Notes: generated from the letters alone by a model not told the origin. Counted from the first letter of the stretch, positions 28,900 through 38,983 are shown. The stretch: DNA of 64,000 nucleotides from Paludibacter sp. (GCA_028690665.1 JAQVAV010000018.1:1-64000); one strand, 5' to 3'. Program-made: numbers and translations.

Positions 28900-30099
28900 A
28901 TGGATATGATGCAAATAAGCTCTACTTCTTACAATCGGGATGTTTCTTCTGCACTTATTCTGCTCATGGCCGTTTCGGCCGGAATTTCTGTAGCTAATAT
29001 TTATTACAACCAACCTATTTTATCAGATATTGCCCGCGAATTTCATACAACGGAAACACATGCAGGACTTATTTCCATGCTTTCGCAGATAGGCTATGGG
29101 CTGGGACTCTTTTTTCTAACGCCATTAGGAGACAAATTCGATAAAAAACATTTGATCATTACACTACAAACTCTTTTACTGATCAGTTTAGGATTCATAT
29201 TCTTCAGCACGAGTATTGTTCAGCTTTGGGTTCTTAGTATTTTTATAAGTCTGTTCTCGGTTTCTGTTCAGGTTATTATGCCTATGGCAGCAGGATTTAG
29301 TGCTGTCAATCGGGGAAAAAATGTTGGAGCGATATTTACAGGCATGTTAATAGGCATTCTCTCGGCCAGGGTATTCAGCGGAGTTATTGCAGATCTTTGG
29401 GGATGGCGTTATGTTTATTTTATTTCAGCTGTTGCTGTCGGGATGTCAACTTTATTATTAACGATCTATTTGCCTGGCACAAAAAGTTCTTTCGAAGGAA
29501 GTTATTCTCAACTATTAAATTCGGCCCTGAAACAATTCGGACGATTTAGACTTTTACGTCGATTAGCATTGATTGGTATGCTGCAATTCGGTCTATTTTG
29601 CTCGTTTTGGACCACTCTTACTTTTCATCTAAATTCGGAACCCTTCCATTATCCAAGTAGTACTATAGGCATGTTTGGTATCATAGCTATAGCCGGAGCA
29701 TTAGTTGCCCCTTTTATCGGAAAACGAGCTGACAGGGGCAGCGTTTTACGAGTCAGATTTATAGCTGTGAGTTTGAATATTATCTCCATTCTGATCATGT
29801 TTCTTTTCAAAAATTCGGTGGGAGCTATAATAGCCGGCATCTTCTTACTCGACATTGGAGCTCAGTCATTACAGGTTACCAACACGACACTGCTTTACTC
29901 GATTGATGAATCCGTTCATAGTCGAATTAACACCATTTATATGACATTGTTCTTTACCGGGGGTGCTTTAGGTACTTTTATAGGCATTCTGTTATGGCAA
30001 TGGGGAGGTTGGGATTTTGTTATGCTCCAAATGATCTTATTTGCGCTTATGATCGTCGGATTACTTTTTAAAGAGAAAAAAGATAAACCGCAGAAATAA
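28900..30099 (+). CDS. Major facilitator superfamily transporter
   Basis: This 399-residue inner-membrane protein is predicted to have 12 membrane segments. The MFS signature between TM2 and TM3 is visible (TPLGDKFDKKHLI), and the TM1 region holds ANIYYNQPILSDIAREF, typical of a drug/sugar efflux subgroup. An open frame begins at 28819, but the extra 27 residues are polar and ATG 28900 starts just before the first hydrophobic helix. The substrate is unknown. It lies alone between intergenic stretches. Confidence 0.82.
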   Translation: MDMMQISSTSYNRDVSSALILLMAVSAGISVANIYYNQPILSDIAREFHTTETHAGLISMLSQIGYGLGLFFLTPLGDKFDKKHLIITLQTLLLISLGFIFFSTSIVQLWVLSIFISLFSVSVQVIMPMAAGFSAVNRGKNVGAIFTGMLIGILSARVFSGVIADLWGWRYVYFISAVAVGMSTLLLTIYLPGTKSSFEGSYSQLLNSALKQFGRFRLLRRLALIGMLQFGLFCSFWTTLTFHLNSEPFHYPSSTIGMFGIIAIAGALVAPFIGKRADRGSVLRVRFIAVSLNIISILIMFLFKNSVGAIIAGIFLLDIGAQSLQVTNTTLLYSIDESVHSRINTIYMTLFFTGGALGTFIGILLWQWGGWDFVMLQMILFALMIVGLLFKEKKDKPQK

Positions 30100-30183
30100 A
30101 TTTGCAATGATATCATAATACCAATTACTTATAACCCACCGAACACATATTCTTGAATTAAACAAAAATTGCAATTTTTTATC

Positions 30184-30739
30184 AGGTTATCTTCTCATAG
30201 AAAAAAATTAGATAGTCAATCCAACGTTCACCAACAAATTCTCGATCTGCCACTAAGTATTGAATGGTCTCTTTTCCAAACAATCGAATGTAATGATTCA
30301 CGTTTGAATGCTCTCTTTTATATGAGAATTACCTCGCTTAGGCATTAATTTGAATAAAATTGGAAAGGTAACTCCTTTATAAACAATGGATAATGCCAGT
30401 ATATTGATATTTGTTTGTCCAAACTTCCAATTTATTCTGTCGATAGCAATCGAGCACGGTGGTTCATGTGGTAAAAGCGCAAATATCAATTTTGCAATCA
30501 AGTCTTTATTCAACGAATACTCAGCCATAAATCGCTGTATTCGCCGTAATAAAGAGTCGATACTACAGTTATTCTCAAAGCCACTGGCAAGCTTTTCAAA
30601 ACAAACTACCTGAACCTTGCATAGAGCACAAATGAACAAGCTAATGAACTTTATTCGGATTAAATTTAATCTTTCCCCCGAAATGTTCAACCAAAATTGA
30701 GGTTAAATCACTATTTTTATGTGAGACCTTAGTTTTCAT
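30184..30739 (-). mobile_element. Truncated, frameshifted IS4-like transposase
   Basis: On the minus strand the remnant starts MKTKVSHKNSDLTSILVEHF (from 30739) and shifts frame near 30680. It continues as IRIKFISLFICALCKVQVVC, RRIQRFMAEYSLNKDLIAKL and the first catalytic motif AIDRINWKFG. A second shift near 30300 leads to RLFGKETIQYLVADREFVGE, which holds the second Asp. The C-terminal part with the catalytic Glu is missing. Confidence 0.78.
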
Positions 30740-31056
30740 ATTCGAATAAAATTCGCCAAGATTTTTTTATAAGGTGCTTAAAATCAATGTCTTATTCAAA
30801 TAGATTGACGGTTGTTTTGCTGAATATCAAATAATTATATAGCTATATAATTTTTGTCATGTACTAAAAAATTCTGGTTATGCGTCCTGTTTGTATTACA
30901 TTTTTAATAATAATCAGATAAAATTTTGATAAAAAAGTATTTTTATGCACTAAACAGATAAAATACTACTATTTTTTCAAACAGGATCGATTTGTATTTA
31001 TTACATTTGCAACCCTTTGCATTTTATTATTCTCCAATATTTTAAACATAAGCTAC
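30740..31056. promoter_or_regulatory. Intergenic region with -7 box for the first nuclease gene
   Basis: This AT-rich stretch of 317 bases carries no gene. TACATTTG at 31002-31009 matches TAnnTTTG and lies 47 bases before the nuclease start. No clear -33 element is at the usual spacing. Confidence 0.45.
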
Positions 31057-33093
31057 ATGAAGAAAACTTTACTTCTTATTTTATTTTTTAATATTTTATT
31101 ATGGACAGAAGCTGAGAATCCGAATGGATATTACAATGCAGCCGAAGGTAAAAGCGGGTCGGCATTATATTCAGCATTAGAAAGCATTATCACCAACGGC
31201 CAAAGTGTAACTTCATACAGCGGATTATGGACAGCCTATAAAACAACAGATGTAAATGCATCGGGAAAAATATGGGATATGTATTCTAATTGCTCATTTA
31301 CCATCAGTACCGATCAGTGTGGAACTTATTCATCTGAATGCGATTGTTATAACCGGGAGCATACGAGTCCTCAAAGTTGGTTTGGTTCGTCATCTCCAAT
31401 GTATTCCGATTTATTCAACGTTTATCCTACCGACGGAAAAGTAAACGGCATGCGTAGTAATTACCCTTATGGGGAAGTTGGAAAAGCCACTTATACCTCG
31501 GCAAATGGGTCAAAATTAGGAAGTTCGGATTTTAGTGGATACTCCGGGACTGTTTTTGAACCGATTGATGAATATAAAGGTGATTTTGCGCGAACTTATT
31601 TTTATATGGCTACCCGTTATGCCAGTATCTGTCAGAACTGGACAGGAAATGCTACTGCTGTATATGGTTCGAACTTCGGACTAACCACTTATGCAACCAA
31701 CCTTTTTCTAAAATGGAGCCGCGAGGATCCAGTGAGTGACAAGGAAATTGCAAGAAACAATGCCGTTTATGATGTTCAAAACAACCGCAACCCGTTTATA
31801 GATTATCCGGGATTGGAAGAAATACTTTGGGGAGGAGGCACTTCGGTTACCTTCTCGACAACAGGAGTTTATAATCTAAAACTCGTTTCGCCTTTGAACG
31901 GCACAACCATAGATTTCGGAAATGTAGCTTATCAGCATTCCGATACGGCCTCGGTTTATATTAAGGGACAGAATCTGACCGAAGGCCTGACTTTAACCCT
32001 GAGCGGAGCAAGTGCTTCTGAATTTAGTTTGCCAATTAACTCCATCACAGCTGCACAAGCCAATGCCGGCTACCGTTTGATCATAACATACAATGCCAAC
32101 ACCGTAGCAACTAGCGAAGCACAGCTGATTATTACCGGAACCGGCATTTCGGCAACCGTGAATCTGACAGCTTCTTCGACCGATGATTTTGTAGCTTTAG
32201 CAGCAACTGGCATTACATCAGACGGATTTACGGCAAACTGGACAAGTTCGCCAACTGCAACAGGTTATACACTTGATGTATATTCCAGAAAAAGTGAGGG
32301 AGGCGTAGCACAAACACTTTTTGAAGACGATTTTGATGCAGGAATACCTACCAACTGGACTACAGAAGGATATGCAGAAACCTCTTCACTTAGTAGTAAT
32401 ATCCGAATGGCATCCGGAAGCAATGACTGTAAACTGACATCGACTGCGTATGACATGAGCCAACCAACGGTAATCACTATAAAATCGAAACAATACAAAA
32501 ACGATGGAGGTGCAAAACTCTGGGTTATAGCTAATACGAATGATACAATCACATCTTTTGTGAACTCTGTGTCATACCAGACATTTACTTATAACATCCC
32601 GGCAAAAACAAATAATTCAACCATAACACTGATTGCCTATCAGGATGCACGGGTTTATTTGGACTACATGAAACTGACTACGGTTGGCTCAACCCTGACA
32701 GATGAGCGTGTAGCCGGCTATCCGAAATCAGTCGGAGATGTATTAAGTTATCAGGTTACCAGTCTGGAAAATGATTCTACCTACTACTATACAGTCACTC
32801 CCGAAGGAAATTCAACCGGGATATCGGATGTTATCAGTGTCCGGACATCCATGGTAAATTCTGTCCGGAACTTATCGGCACAAAATATATGCTGGTATGC
32901 AAACGCAACGGGAGTGATCCTGAAAAATGTTCCGGTTGACAGTGAAATAACCCTATACAACACATTAGGTAAAAAAATATCAGAAACATCTGCAACATCA
33001 GGAACCATTCGGTTTAGTCTTGTAAACAAAGGCGTTTATCTGCTACGAATAGAATATAATAACGCAATTTATACCGGGAAAATAGTTTACTAA
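31057..33093 (+). CDS. Secreted endonuclease-I-family nuclease with T9SS tail
   Basis: This 678-residue protein has a signal peptide (about 1-19). The endonuclease I domain (about 22-265) has catalytic His102 in YNREHTSPQSWF, then DLFNVYPTDGKVNGMRSNYP and DEYKGDFARTYFYMATRY. An Ig-like region, a fibronectin-III-type domain split by a beta-sandwich insert, and a T9SS tail (LYNTLGKKISET, KGVYLLRIEYNN) follow. Family members cut DNA or RNA non-specifically. It probably digests extracellular nucleic acid for nutrition or biofilm remodelling. A strong terminator follows it. Confidence 0.9.
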   Translation: MKKTLLLILFFNILLWTEAENPNGYYNAAEGKSGSALYSALESIITNGQSVTSYSGLWTAYKTTDVNASGKIWDMYSNCSFTISTDQCGTYSSECDCYNREHTSPQSWFGSSSPMYSDLFNVYPTDGKVNGMRSNYPYGEVGKATYTSANGSKLGSSDFSGYSGTVFEPIDEYKGDFARTYFYMATRYASICQNWTGNATAVYGSNFGLTTYATNLFLKWSREDPVSDKEIARNNAVYDVQNNRNPFIDYPGLEEILWGGGTSVTFSTTGVYNLKLVSPLNGTTIDFGNVAYQHSDTASVYIKGQNLTEGLTLTLSGASASEFSLPINSITAAQANAGYRLIITYNANTVATSEAQLIITGTGISATVNLTASSTDDFVALAATGITSDGFTANWTSSPTATGYTLDVYSRKSEGGVAQTLFEDDFDAGIPTNWTTEGYAETSSLSSNIRMASGSNDCKLTSTAYDMSQPTVITIKSKQYKNDGGAKLWVIANTNDTITSFVNSVSYQTFTYNIPAKTNNSTITLIAYQDARVYLDYMKLTTVGSTLTDERVAGYPKSVGDVLSYQVTSLENDSTYYYTVTPEGNSTGISDVISVRTSMVNSVRNLSAQNICWYANATGVILKNVPVDSEITLYNTLGKKISETSATSGTIRFSLVNKGVYLLRIEYNNAIYTGKIVY

Positions 33094-33115
33094 GTTGTTT
33101 CAAAAACATGAAAAA

Positions 33116-33156
33116 ATGCAGATAAAGTCTAAAAATACTTTGTCTGCATTTTTTTA
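33116..33156 (+). terminator. Rho-independent terminator after the first nuclease gene
   Basis: ATGCAGATAAAGT (33116-33128) pairs with ACTTTGTCTGCAT (33137-33149) with a single G-U-type mismatch and an 8-base loop, followed by a T-run. Confidence 0.85.
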
Positions 33157-33191
33157 TTTCTCGCATAAATCACTCGTTTTCATATATTTTA

Positions 33192-33199
33192 TACCTTTG
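33192..33199 (+). promoter_or_regulatory. -7 promoter box for the second nuclease gene
   Basis: TACCTTTG matches TAnnTTTG and lies 27 bases before ATG 33226. This supports that start over the upstream open frame beginning at 33199. Confidence 0.55.
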
Positions 33200-33225
33200 T
33201 GTTATTACCAAAAACAAATATCGAT

Positions 33226-36069
33226 ATGAGTAAATCCGTTTCAATAAAAATAATCTTTGTTTCAGTTCTGATTTTTTATTCCTTATTGGCCGATGCTACT
33301 ATTCCCTCCGGCTATTATTATTTCGTACAGAACAAGCAAAAAGCAACACTGAAAACAGCCCTGCATGAATACTGTTCACCTCTGCATCTTTTAAATTACG
33401 GTGGTGGGGAAGGATTTACCTGGGAAGGATTTTATTACACCGACCGGGACTCCGCAACCAATGCCGTTATTGATATGTACTCTGATTCTGTAAGGTATTT
33501 TGATGGTTTTTCTGCCGTAGACGGAATGCACATTGAGCACTCCTTTCCTAAAAGTTGGTGGGGTGGGTACAGCAACACGGCTTACTGCGATTTATTTCAT
33601 CTCTATCCGGCTGATGGCATTACAAATTCCACCAAAAACGATCTGCCTTTAGGCGAAGTTACAGGGACTCCGACCTTCGATAACGGTGTAAGCAAAATCG
33701 GACAGAATGGTTTTGGCAACTCTTATACCGGAAACTGCTTCGAACCGGCCGACGAATATAAAGGCGATTTCGCACGATCCTATTTTTATATCGCCGCCGT
33801 ACACGAAGAATTGGCTCCGTTATTGAATTCACCCATGACTTACAATAATACCTTCCCTTTACTTCAACCATGGGCAGTAAGCCTTCTACTAAAATGGAAC
33901 AATGAAGATCCGGTAAGCGAAAAAGAACTGAAACGACAGGAAGCTGTTTATAAAATTCAGGGTAATCGCAATCCGTTTATTGATTATCCCGCATTAGCTG
34001 ATTATATCTGGGGAGCTGATACGGCAAACGTTTTTCCATTTCCGGAAGAAACAGAGCCATTTTTACTCACTCCGCGTGCCGGGGATATACTCAATATGGG
34101 CGTTATTCTTTCCTCCGATTCGCACAGGGATTCCCTGTTAATTCACGGCGTAAATTTAAACAGCGATATTGAATTGGCATTGTTGCACAATTCGGTAGCA
34201 TTTACACTCTCGGCAAGTTCTATATCGCAAAGTGCAGCGTCTGAAGGAGACTATTTATATATCGATTTCACTCCGGAGAACTACGGTTGGGTTTACGATA
34301 CGCTGGTTGTAAAAGGAGGTGGACTGGCCAACAGCTTAACCATTCCTTTGAAAGCACTCTCGACGCCGGAATTTGTTGCTCTCGAACCTACAGACATTAC
34401 TCCGGTCGGAGGAACTCTGCAATGGATTTCGGATCCGGATGCAACAGGCTATTATGTCAAAGTGCTCGATGCCACACAGGAAGCCGGAGATTTGATTATT
34501 TCTGCGTATGTGGAAGGAAGTAGCTGGAACAAAGCGCTGGAATTATATAATGGAACAAATCAAAGTATTGATTTGAGTAAATATTATTTACAAAAACAAT
34601 CAAACGGTGCCGGAGGATTTTATTCCACTTTACAACTGACGGGGTCTTTGGCTGCAAATTCAGCTTATGTAATTGTACATAAAAATGCCGGCTCAGAACT
34701 GTTGGCTAAGGCTTCTCTTGTGACAGACACTTTACTGCAATTTAACGGAAATGATGCTATTCGGTTAGTTCGTAACGGAATTCCGATTGATATTGTCGGC
34801 GAAGAAAGCGGTGGACCGGATTATAATTGGGGACTTGATGTTACATTACAAAGAAAAAGTGCGGTTACTCATCCATATTCCGTATTTGACACTGATGAAT
34901 GGACTACTTTGCCAACAGATTCTTTTGATTTTCTGGGCACTCATCAAATGACATTATCTTCTGACCAGCCAAATACTCTTCTCGATACAATTGTTGGTCA
35001 ACAAGCTTCATTAACTATTGAAAATCTGATACCTCTTTCGGAAAATTATTATGAGGTTGAAGCCCTGAAAAACAGCGGAAACGTAGCTTCACAAAACACT
35101 ATGCGGATAAAAACATCCGGTTTGGATGCACCTGTTGCTATGGAAGCCGAAAATGTCAACTATAATTCATTCGTGGCAAACTGGGAAGAGTCGCTTTATG
35201 CAACAAGCTATCTGCTCGACGTTTTCCAGCTTGAAGGCAAATCCGACACAACAGAAACAGAAGGTTTTCCTAATGTGGGAAGTAGCGGAACTCCACTGCC
35301 CGACGGCTGGAGCGGAACGGCCAGCGGGAATTACCCATCTTCGACAAGTTCAGGGCTTGCAGCTCCGTCTGTCGGATTAAAAAATGATGGGGAATGGTTG
35401 CAGACCAAAACTTATGATGCTTCCGTATCTTTGTTTAGTTTTATGTACCGTTTTGCGTCCACAGCCACAGGTTCTTCATTGGCCATTTATGGAAAAGGTA
35501 ACGGACTATGGAGCAGAGTTGACAGCATTCCCTACACCAATACAACCAAAACAACTGCAACGTATAATTTCACCCGTTCTCAGGGAATGACTGCATTCAA
35601 ATTCATTTACCATAAAGCATCAGGGAACATGGCTATCGATGATGTATCTGCTACTTACGGCACATTAGACACATTGAAAATATTTGAAAATCATTATATG
35701 GTAGAAAATCATTATATGGTAGACAACCTGGAACAAAATGAAATGTATTATTATCGGGTCAGAGCAAGTCGCAGTGGAGTTAATTCTCCGGAATCTGAAA
35801 CCATAAAAGTACAAACTTCATTAGATACCAAACTTACTCAAAACAAAACCTATTCTGAAATAACCCTAAAGAAAGGGAACAATAAAATTATACTTTCAGG
35901 TCTGAAAAAAGGCGAAAAAATTACAATTTACACTATAACGGGACTGCTTATTAAAAACGAAACTGCAAACAGTAGTACATGGGAATTTCAAACTTCCGAA
36001 AAAGGAATTTACCTGGTTCAGGTCAGGGACACAGACACAAGCCAAACAATTAAAATTTCATTTTTCTAA
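33226..36069 (+). CDS. Secreted endonuclease-I-family nuclease with lamin-tail, Fn3 and T9SS domains
   Basis: This 947-residue protein has a signal peptide (about 1-25). The endonuclease I domain (about 28-270) has His105 in HIEHSFPKSWWGGY, then CDLFHLYPADGITNSTKNDL and DEYKGDFARSYFYIAA. A lamin-tail domain is visible around 420-575 (SSWNKALELYNGTNQSIDLS). A fibronectin-III-like region with a beta-sandwich insert and a T9SS tail (ITIYTITGLLIKNET, KGIYLVQVRD) follow. Lamin-tail domains often accompany secreted nucleases. It is a diverged paralogue of the upstream gene but has its own promoter. An 18-bp tandem duplication lies near its 3' end. Confidence 0.9.
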   Translation: MSKSVSIKIIFVSVLIFYSLLADATIPSGYYYFVQNKQKATLKTALHEYCSPLHLLNYGGGEGFTWEGFYYTDRDSATNAVIDMYSDSVRYFDGFSAVDGMHIEHSFPKSWWGGYSNTAYCDLFHLYPADGITNSTKNDLPLGEVTGTPTFDNGVSKIGQNGFGNSYTGNCFEPADEYKGDFARSYFYIAAVHEELAPLLNSPMTYNNTFPLLQPWAVSLLLKWNNEDPVSEKELKRQEAVYKIQGNRNPFIDYPALADYIWGADTANVFPFPEETEPFLLTPRAGDILNMGVILSSDSHRDSLLIHGVNLNSDIELALLHNSVAFTLSASSISQSAASEGDYLYIDFTPENYGWVYDTLVVKGGGLANSLTIPLKALSTPEFVALEPTDITPVGGTLQWISDPDATGYYVKVLDATQEAGDLIISAYVEGSSWNKALELYNGTNQSIDLSKYYLQKQSNGAGGFYSTLQLTGSLAANSAYVIVHKNAGSELLAKASLVTDTLLQFNGNDAIRLVRNGIPIDIVGEESGGPDYNWGLDVTLQRKSAVTHPYSVFDTDEWTTLPTDSFDFLGTHQMTLSSDQPNTLLDTIVGQQASLTIENLIPLSENYYEVEALKNSGNVASQNTMRIKTSGLDAPVAMEAENVNYNSFVANWEESLYATSYLLDVFQLEGKSDTTETEGFPNVGSSGTPLPDGWSGTASGNYPSSTSSGLAAPSVGLKNDGEWLQTKTYDASVSLFSFMYRFASTATGSSLAIYGKGNGLWSRVDSIPYTNTTKTTATYNFTRSQGMTAFKFIYHKASGNMAIDDVSATYGTLDTLKIFENHYMVENHYMVDNLEQNEMYYYRVRASRSGVNSPESETIKVQTSLDTKLTQNKTYSEITLKKGNNKIILSGLKKGEKITIYTITGLLIKNETANSSTWEFQTSEKGIYLVQVRDTDTSQTIKISFF
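35686..35721. repeat. Perfect 18-bp tandem duplication inside the second nuclease gene
   Basis: GAAAATCATTATATGGTA occurs twice in a row, encoding ENHYMV twice without shifting the frame. It sits in the linker before the last Fn3 strand. It could expand or contract by slippage. Confidence 0.9.
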
Positions 36070-36119
36070 AAAAACAAAACTCCTTCTTTTGATTAACAAG
36101 CGATTTATGTAAATTCCTT

Positions 36120-36512
36120 TTATCTCGAATAATTAGCATTGACAAGAACATCACTTTGTCCATCGTAGATAGTATAAGTAAGAGCTATGTTTTCAAGATC
36201 TTTCACGGTGCCGGAAAAAGACTTGACGGTATAGCTGGAAGTTGGTTGTTGGGTAAGCGACAATTTCCCGTTTTTTAGTTTTACTACAATGAATTCATTA
36301 TCGCCCATATTATAAAAATTACTGATCATATACTGGCTCGTATCACTCCTCAACCTGTCTATGTCCAACAAATAGGTGCTTGTTCCTGAACCGGTATATT
36401 CTTCGCAACGCCATGAACCACTGATTGAGGTGTGATTCGAAGAGCCATCGCTGCATGATATTATCGTAAATGACAGAATTATATAAAACAAAATAGATAT
36501 TTTTTGCATCAT
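36120..36512 (-). CDS. Small lipoprotein of unknown function
   Basis: This 130-residue protein has a lipoprotein signal ending TIISCSDGSS (Cys20). The body looks like a small beta-barrel of the lipocalin-like type (GSWRCEEYTGSG, VKLKNGKLSL), but I do not recognise the family firmly. Its start overlaps the stop of the MORN-repeat gene by four bases, so translation is coupled. It is the last gene of a three-gene operon. Confidence 0.7.
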   Translation of the reverse strand: MMQKISILFYIILSFTIISCSDGSSNHTSISGSWRCEEYTGSGTSTYLLDIDRLRSDTSQYMISNFYNMGDNEFIVVKLKNGKLSLTQQPTSSYTVKSFSGTVKDLENIALTYTIYDGQSDVLVNANYSR

Positions 36513-37696
36513 CTTTTTATTTTCTCTCCATTTTTATATTGTTCTTTTTCGACAAGTTTGCCTTGTTCATTATATGCTTTAGCTTCTCCATCCCGCTGCC
36601 CGGATTTAAAGTTAATCTCGGTCATTAATTTTCCGTTTTTATAATACGTAAGCCATAAACCGGATTTACTGTTTTCGAAATACCGCCCCTTATTCTGAAG
36701 CTCACCGGTTTCATAGTAAAACTTCCACTCTCCCGTGGCGCTCCCGTTTTCAAATCTGCCGGACTGTTTCAAAATGCCATTCTGATAGTATACATTCCAA
36801 ATGCCATCAAATCGATTCTCCACATAATTTCCTTTTGAAAATAATACACCCGACGGATAATTTGCAATCCATATTCCTGTACGTTTGTTATGCTCATATT
36901 GCCCATGCTCTTTTACCACAGTAGCGGAATCATAATATTCAATATAATCCCCCTCCATCATGTCGTTCGAATATGTGCAGGATATTTTAGTATTTCCGTC
37001 GGGATAATATGCAATAAGAGAACCTTCGAGCTTTCCTTCGCGATAGCTGCATTTTTTATTCAAAGCATTGGCATAATCTTTATAATAGTCCTCGTAACTT
37101 CCTTCGTAATTGCCATTTACTTTAGAGGCTTTCTCTTTAATATTACCATTTTCAAAATAAGAAACTACAGAGCCATTTTCTTTTCCATAGCTAAACATTT
37201 TCACAAATCGGGGAGTTCCATCTTCATAAAAAGCTTTAACTTCACCTTGTAAAATATTGTAAACATAGTTCGAAGTTTCCTGCACATTCCCATTCTCAAA
37301 ATAAGAAGTGACAGGTCCGTTAAGCTGGTCATCCTGATAAGTGGCCTCCTGCATGAGTTTGCCCGAAGGATAATAGTACTTCAGCAAGCCACTCAACTTT
37401 CCGGTCTTATAAGGAAGCTTCTGTTTTAATGTACCATCATCATAATAATCCTCCCATAAACCATCAAGCTTGTTAGAGACATACATACCGGTTTGCCACA
37501 ACACTCCGTTTTGGTACCAGATAGTATATTTTCCGTCTTTAACAAACAGTCCCTGCCCATTTTTTACCCCCTGATATTCTTCTTTTCGAATTGTATGAGC
37601 ATCATCGTACCAGGTATATACCGTCTGTTGTGCAACAGCAAATCCGGGAATAAAAAAGAGACAAACGATATTGAGTATTTTGTGTAAATGCATCAT
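36509..37696 (-). CDS. Exported MORN/YwqK-like repeat protein
   Basis: This 395-residue protein has a signal peptide (about 3-22). It is otherwise built from roughly fifteen repeats of about 23 residues of the type GxWxxYYxxGxLxxxxxYxxG, for example LDGLWEDYYDDGTLKQKL and ATGEWKFYYETGELQNKG. Such YwqK/MORN-like proteins are sometimes annotated as antitoxins, but no toxin is nearby. The repeats form an extended beta structure. It lies 2 bases after the chaperone-like gene and overlaps the lipoprotein gene. Confidence 0.85.
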   Translation of the reverse strand: MMHLHKILNIVCLFFIPGFAVAQQTVYTWYDDAHTIRKEEYQGVKNGQGLFVKDGKYTIWYQNGVLWQTGMYVSNKLDGLWEDYYDDGTLKQKLPYKTGKLSGLLKYYYPSGKLMQEATYQDDQLNGPVTSYFENGNVQETSNYVYNILQGEVKAFYEDGTPRFVKMFSYGKENGSVVSYFENGNIKEKASKVNGNYEGSYEDYYKDYANALNKKCSYREGKLEGSLIAYYPDGNTKISCTYSNDMMEGDYIEYYDSATVVKEHGQYEHNKRTGIWIANYPSGVLFSKGNYVENRFDGIWNVYYQNGILKQSGRFENGSATGEWKFYYETGELQNKGRYFENSKSGLWLTYYKNGKLMTEINFKSGQRDGEAKAYNEQGKLVEKEQYKNGEKIKR

Positions 37697-37698
37697 GC

Positions 37699-38496
37699 TT
37701 ATTTTACATCGAGTAACAACTGAGTACCTTCGAGGGGCTGGCGATGTCCATAATCGAGAATGGCCGCTAAAGCATATTTTCCCGGAGGAATTACTTTAGG
37801 AACCGTAAGGATCACAACCCGTGATGCATCCGGATATACTGTAACTTTAACCGGTTCAAATTTTTCTTCGGCAGCGGTTGACATATCGGCAAGATCAAGA
37901 TATACAGAACCTTCGATAATATTGTCTCCCGTATTGGTTACAAGCATTTCAAATTTACGGAACTTATCCTTCGCCGTAGTTACTTCCTTCAAATCGGAGA
38001 TCCCGGCATGAAAATTTTTGTTGCTTTTGGGAGTTTGTTTTACAAGTATTACAATACGCGGAATTATATGAACACCGGAGGCCAATGTTTTGTCTGCTTC
38101 AAAGGCAGTTTGTTCTTCAACAGCTTCAGCCATAATCATACACCAGCGGGTATTAAAGCCATCTTTTGGAACGGTCATAAGAACTTCAATTGTACCGGAT
38201 TGATTAGGATTCAGTTCCACTAAAGAAGGGTTCAGTGTAATCCAGTCAGCACAGGAACGCGGATTATCTCCAAGAGGAATCGATTTTTTTCTTCCATCTT
38301 TATCTGTTGTATAATCAGAAAGCTTCATCTGATATTTCTGTGGCTTACCTGAATGGTTGATGATGTTGATTTGATTCTTCTGAATTTCACCCGGATTTGC
38401 GTTAAAACTCATAAGTACCGGCGATACTTCAAAATCCTGTGCTGTAAGCGTTACAGCAAAAATCATTAAAAGAAAAAAAACTTTTATTCGAAACAT
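37699..38496 (-). CDS. Periplasmic pilus-chaperone-like protein
   Basis: This 265-residue protein has a signal peptide (about 1-19). Two Ig-like domains resemble those of fimbrial chaperones: FEVSPVLMSFNANPGEIQKN at the start and NPNQSGTIEVLMTVPKDGFN in the first domain. A second sandwich includes DNIIEGSVYLDLADMSTAAE. No pilin or usher gene is visible. It probably leads the three-gene operon and may help assemble an envelope structure. Confidence 0.65.
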   Translation of the reverse strand: MFRIKVFFLLMIFAVTLTAQDFEVSPVLMSFNANPGEIQKNQINIINHSGKPQKYQMKLSDYTTDKDGRKKSIPLGDNPRSCADWITLNPSLVELNPNQSGTIEVLMTVPKDGFNTRWCMIMAEAVEEQTAFEADKTLASGVHIIPRIVILVKQTPKSNKNFHAGISDLKEVTTAKDKFRKFEMLVTNTGDNIIEGSVYLDLADMSTAAEEKFEPVKVTVYPDASRVVILTVPKVIPPGKYALAAILDYGHRQPLEGTQLLLDVK

Positions 38497-38983
38497 AATT
38501 TATGATTGATAATAATATTGATTTCAATTTGAAGATACAAAGAAACAAAAAAATACTGCTGGGGTAACAAGCATAAGTTGTTAAAGCTATAAAAAGAATT
38601 TAAATTCGGTAATGCTTCTCTATAAAAAAAGCTCATCTGTTAATACTGTGACCGAAACGAAGCAAATGCCGTACATTTTAAGCAGTACGCAGCATAGTTT
38701 CTTTTATAGGAAAAAAATGTAAGAGAAACTGGCCTGTTTTAAACACAACATTCTGTTTATATCTTACACATTAGTTCTATCTATCCATAAATCATTTTTT
38801 TACATAGTTGATATTAAAATAATTACAATTTGTTTAATTTATTAAAAAAGCAAGAACTATTTCTAAAAGACTGTATATAAAAGTGCGTTTTTTAATCAAA
38901 TATTTAAAAACTCAAAAAAATAAGTAATATATCCAAATCAATTACGTTAATTTGTATGTATCAATCCTTAAAAACATCCTTCT
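38497..38983. other. Intergenic region between divergent operons
   Basis: These 487 AT-rich bases separate the chaperone-like operon from the efflux operon and must hold both promoters. No coding frame was found. TTAATTTG at 38948-38955 is one mismatch from a -7 box ahead of the efflux operon. Confidence 0.4.

Noticed and set aside
35686-35721. Tandem repeat as a CRISPR-like array
   Set aside because: There are only two contiguous copies with no spacers, inside a coding gene; no CRISPR array or cas gene is seen in the window.
36509-37696. MORN-repeat protein as the antitoxin of a toxin-antitoxin pair
   Set aside because: The name YwqK antitoxin is common for these repeats, but the neighbours are a chaperone-like protein and a lipoprotein, and this protein has a signal peptide.
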